In this document: piece after piece, positions 5,145 to 6,620 of the stretch
Position numbering within the stretch: the stretch's first letter is position 1
Layout: each line of letters opens with the position of its first letter
Notes under the pieces: model-generated
Told to the model about the DNA's origin: nothing
Seen by the model: only the letters and a program-made list of their open reading frames with translations
Database searches by the model: none
Assembly: GCA_018623895.1 (NCBI GenBank)
Contig: JAAZUY010000031.1
Coordinates: 1-6,620, forward strand
DNA: 6,620 nucleotides
Source of the DNA: a bacterium
GTDB lineage: Bacteria > Bacillota_I > Bacilli_A > Acholeplasmatales > Acholeplasmataceae
Direction: 5' to 3'
Position numbers and translations under genes: made by a program

Positions 5145-6620
5145 ATGCAAAAGTACGATGAAAGTTCAATTCAAATATTAGAAGGCTTAAAAGCTGTAAG
5201 AAAAAGACCAGGTATGTACATTGGTTCGACTGACTCAAGAGGACTTCATCATTTAGTGTGGGAAATTTTAGATAATGCCATTGATGAGGTATTATCAGGA
5301 CATGGAAATAAAATAGTTCTAACAATAAAAAAAGACAATTCAATCAAAATTGATGATTTTGGAAGAGGAATACCTTATAAATTACATTCCTCAGGAAAAC
5401 CAACAACTGAAGTTATTTTTACTAAACTTCATGCAGGTGGAAAGTTTTCATCTAACAGTGGATATAAAGTATCAGGAGGTCTTCATGGTGTTGGTTCTTC
5501 AGTAGTTAATGCATTGTCATCATTTCTTGATCTAACAATTAATAGAGATCAGCAAATATGGCATCAGAGGTTTCAAGACGGAGGATCACTAATTTCAGAA
5601 CTAAAATCTTTAGGTACAACAAAAAAAACTGGTACATCAGTTTGGTTCAAACCAGATCCTGATATTTTTTCAACAACTCTCTTTTCTTACGATTTAATAA
5701 AAGAACGTATGCGAGAAACTGCATTTTTAATTAAGAATCTAGAAATGACTTTGTTCGATGAGAGGTCAGAAAAAAAAGATACGTTTTGTTATACCGATGG
5801 TTTAATATCTTTTATTAAGTTTTTAAATTCAAAACATGATGTCTTAAATTCTATAAAATTAATTGAGGGGAATTACTCAAAAACAAAAAATGGAAAAAAA
5901 ATAGAGGTTGAAATTGCTTTTCAATTTACAAAATCATATAACGATCAGATTTATTCTTATGTAAATAACGTACGTACAAAAGATGGTGGATCACATGAAA
6001 GTGGATTTAGAACTGCAATAACAAGAGCTGTAAATGACTATTCAAAAAAATATCAACTTCTTAAAGAAAAAGATTCCAATCTTGAAGGGACTGATATTAG
6101 AGAAGGCTTAGTGACGGTTTTATCATTAAGAATTCCTGAAGATTTATTAGAATTTGAAGGACAGACTAAAGGTAAATTAGGCACACCTGATGCTCGAAAT
6201 GCCACAGAAAACATTGTATACTCTGCTATAACAACTTACCTTGAAGAAAATAAAGAAATTGCTTATTCAATTTTTGAAAGAGCTCAGAATGCACAAAAAG
6301 TTAGAGAAGCTGCAAGAAAAGCAAGAGAAGAAGCAAGAACAGGAAAACTAAAGAAAAAAAAAGATGTAACATTATCTGGAAAATTAACTCCTGCGCAAAC
6401 TAAAGATAAGACAAAAAATGAGTTATTTCTTGTTGAAGGTGAGTCTGCTGGAGGTTCGGCTAAACAAGGGAGAAATAGATTATTTCAAGCAATATTACCT
6501 CTTAGAGGTAAGGTAATTAATACTGAAAAAGCCACATTAGAAGCGATCATGAGAAATGAAGAGATAAATTCCATAATTCACGCGATTGGATCTGATTTTG
6601 GTGTAAATTTTGAAATATCA
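5145..6620 (+). CDS. parE: DNA topoisomerase IV subunit B (ParE), 3' end outside window
   Basis: ParE is the ATPase subunit of topoisomerase IV, which with ParC separates linked daughter chromosomes. The 492 codons seen are about three quarters of the usual 640-650; the frame is open to the window edge. The GHKL ATPase domain has catalytic E40, N44 in ILDNAIDE, D71 in DDFGRGIP (70-77), the glycine-rich lid GGLHGVGSSVVNALS (111-125), and the QTKGKLG lysine loop (340-346). A charged segment follows (382-407), then the start of the TOPRIM domain: E431-G-E433-SAGGSAKQG and PLRGKVINTEKA (452-463). VINTEKA (rather than the ILNVEKA of GyrB), the SSNSGYKVSGG loop and the plsY neighbour favour ParE over GyrB. 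The second TOPRIM acidic motif (DxD) lies outside. The ATG at 5145 follows AAGGGTG (5132-5138) with a 6-nt gap. Odd points are E433 where Asp or Asn is the rule, and F72 in the ATP-site DxGxG motif. parC is expected downstream but is not visible. Confidence 0.96.
   Translation, partial: MQKYDESSIQILEGLKAVRKRPGMYIGSTDSRGLHHLVWEILDNAIDEVLSGHGNKIVLTIKKDNSIKIDDFGRGIPYKLHSSGKPTTEVIFTKLHAGGKFSSNSGYKVSGGLHGVGSSVVNALSSFLDLTINRDQQIWHQRFQDGGSLISELKSLGTTKKTGTSVWFKPDPDIFSTTLFSYDLIKERMRETAFLIKNLEMTLFDERSEKKDTFCYTDGLISFIKFLNSKHDVLNSIKLIEGNYSKTKNGKKIEVEIAFQFTKSYNDQIYSYVNNVRTKDGGSHESGFRTAITRAVNDYSKKYQLLKEKDSNLEGTDIREGLVTVLSLRIPEDLLEFEGQTKGKLGTPDARNATENIVYSAITTYLEENKEIAYSIFERAQNAQKVREAARKAREEARTGKLKKKKDVTLSGKLTPAQTKDKTKNELFLVEGESAGGSAKQGRNRLFQAILPLRGKVINTEKATLEAIMRNEEINSIIHAIGSDFGVNFEIS

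Noticed and set aside
5095..5343. Reverse-strand open frame over the parE start
   Set aside because: It is antisense to the conserved ParE N-terminus and promoter; the product is low-complexity and hydrophobic with no family features.
1..6620. Mobile element, CRISPR array, toxin-antitoxin or defence system
   Set aside because: No transposase, integrase, terminal repeats, spaced repeats or unknown paired small genes are present; every long gene is a recognised housekeeping or copper-export gene.

Overview
The window reads as a stretch of ordinary chromosome from a low-GC bacterium of the Firmicutes/Mollicutes side of the tree. It is very AT-rich (roughly 30% GC by eye), with strong AGGAG-type ribosome binding sites, a YneF/UPF0154 membrane protein, a PlsY acyltransferase, and a divergent plsY/parE pair, an arrangement I know from Bacillus and relatives. 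TGA is used as a stop (rsmD ends TGA at 4032-4034; the small HMA gene ends TGA at 3502-3504) and tryptophans are TGG, so this is the standard bacterial code and not the Mycoplasma/Spiroplasma code. An Acholeplasma-, Izemoplasma- or Haloplasma-like organism would fit, but I cannot name a species.

Layout. 1-132 is a non-coding leader with no gene I can identify. Five genes then run on the + strand: an M42-family metallo-aminopeptidase (133-1176), a Cu(I)-exporting P1B-ATPase CopA (1196-3313), a 60-residue CopZ-like copper chaperone (3322-3504), the 16S rRNA m2G966 methyltransferase RsmD (3501-4034, overlapping the chaperone by 4 nt) and the small membrane protein YneF (4076-4297). Gaps are 19, 8, -4 and 41 nt with no terminator between them, so they are probably one transcript. 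It ends at a bidirectional hairpin terminator (4297-4326) shared with the convergent gene plsY (4312-5001, - strand). plsY and parE diverge from a 143-bp intergenic region (5002-5144) with an extended -10 motif in each direction. parE (topoisomerase IV subunit B) begins at 5145 and leaves the window after 492 codons.

How the genes work together. CopA and CopZ form a minimal copper-resistance pair: the chaperone binds cytosolic Cu(I) and the ATPase expels it. They sit in a row of housekeeping genes (peptide turnover, ribosome maturation, a small membrane protein), and no copper-responsive repressor gene or recognised copper operator is visible. PlsY (first acylation of glycerol-3-phosphate) and ParE (chromosome decatenation) are core functions.

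I found no undescribed multi-gene system, mobile element, CRISPR array, tRNA or rRNA. The points most worth a second look are small: a glutamate at the normally D/N position of the ParE TOPRIM EGD motif (a quinolone-resistance position), the copper pair translationally linked to rsmD, a 7-bp dyad just before the copA ribosome binding site, and a terminator stem that is also the end of the plsY reading frame.
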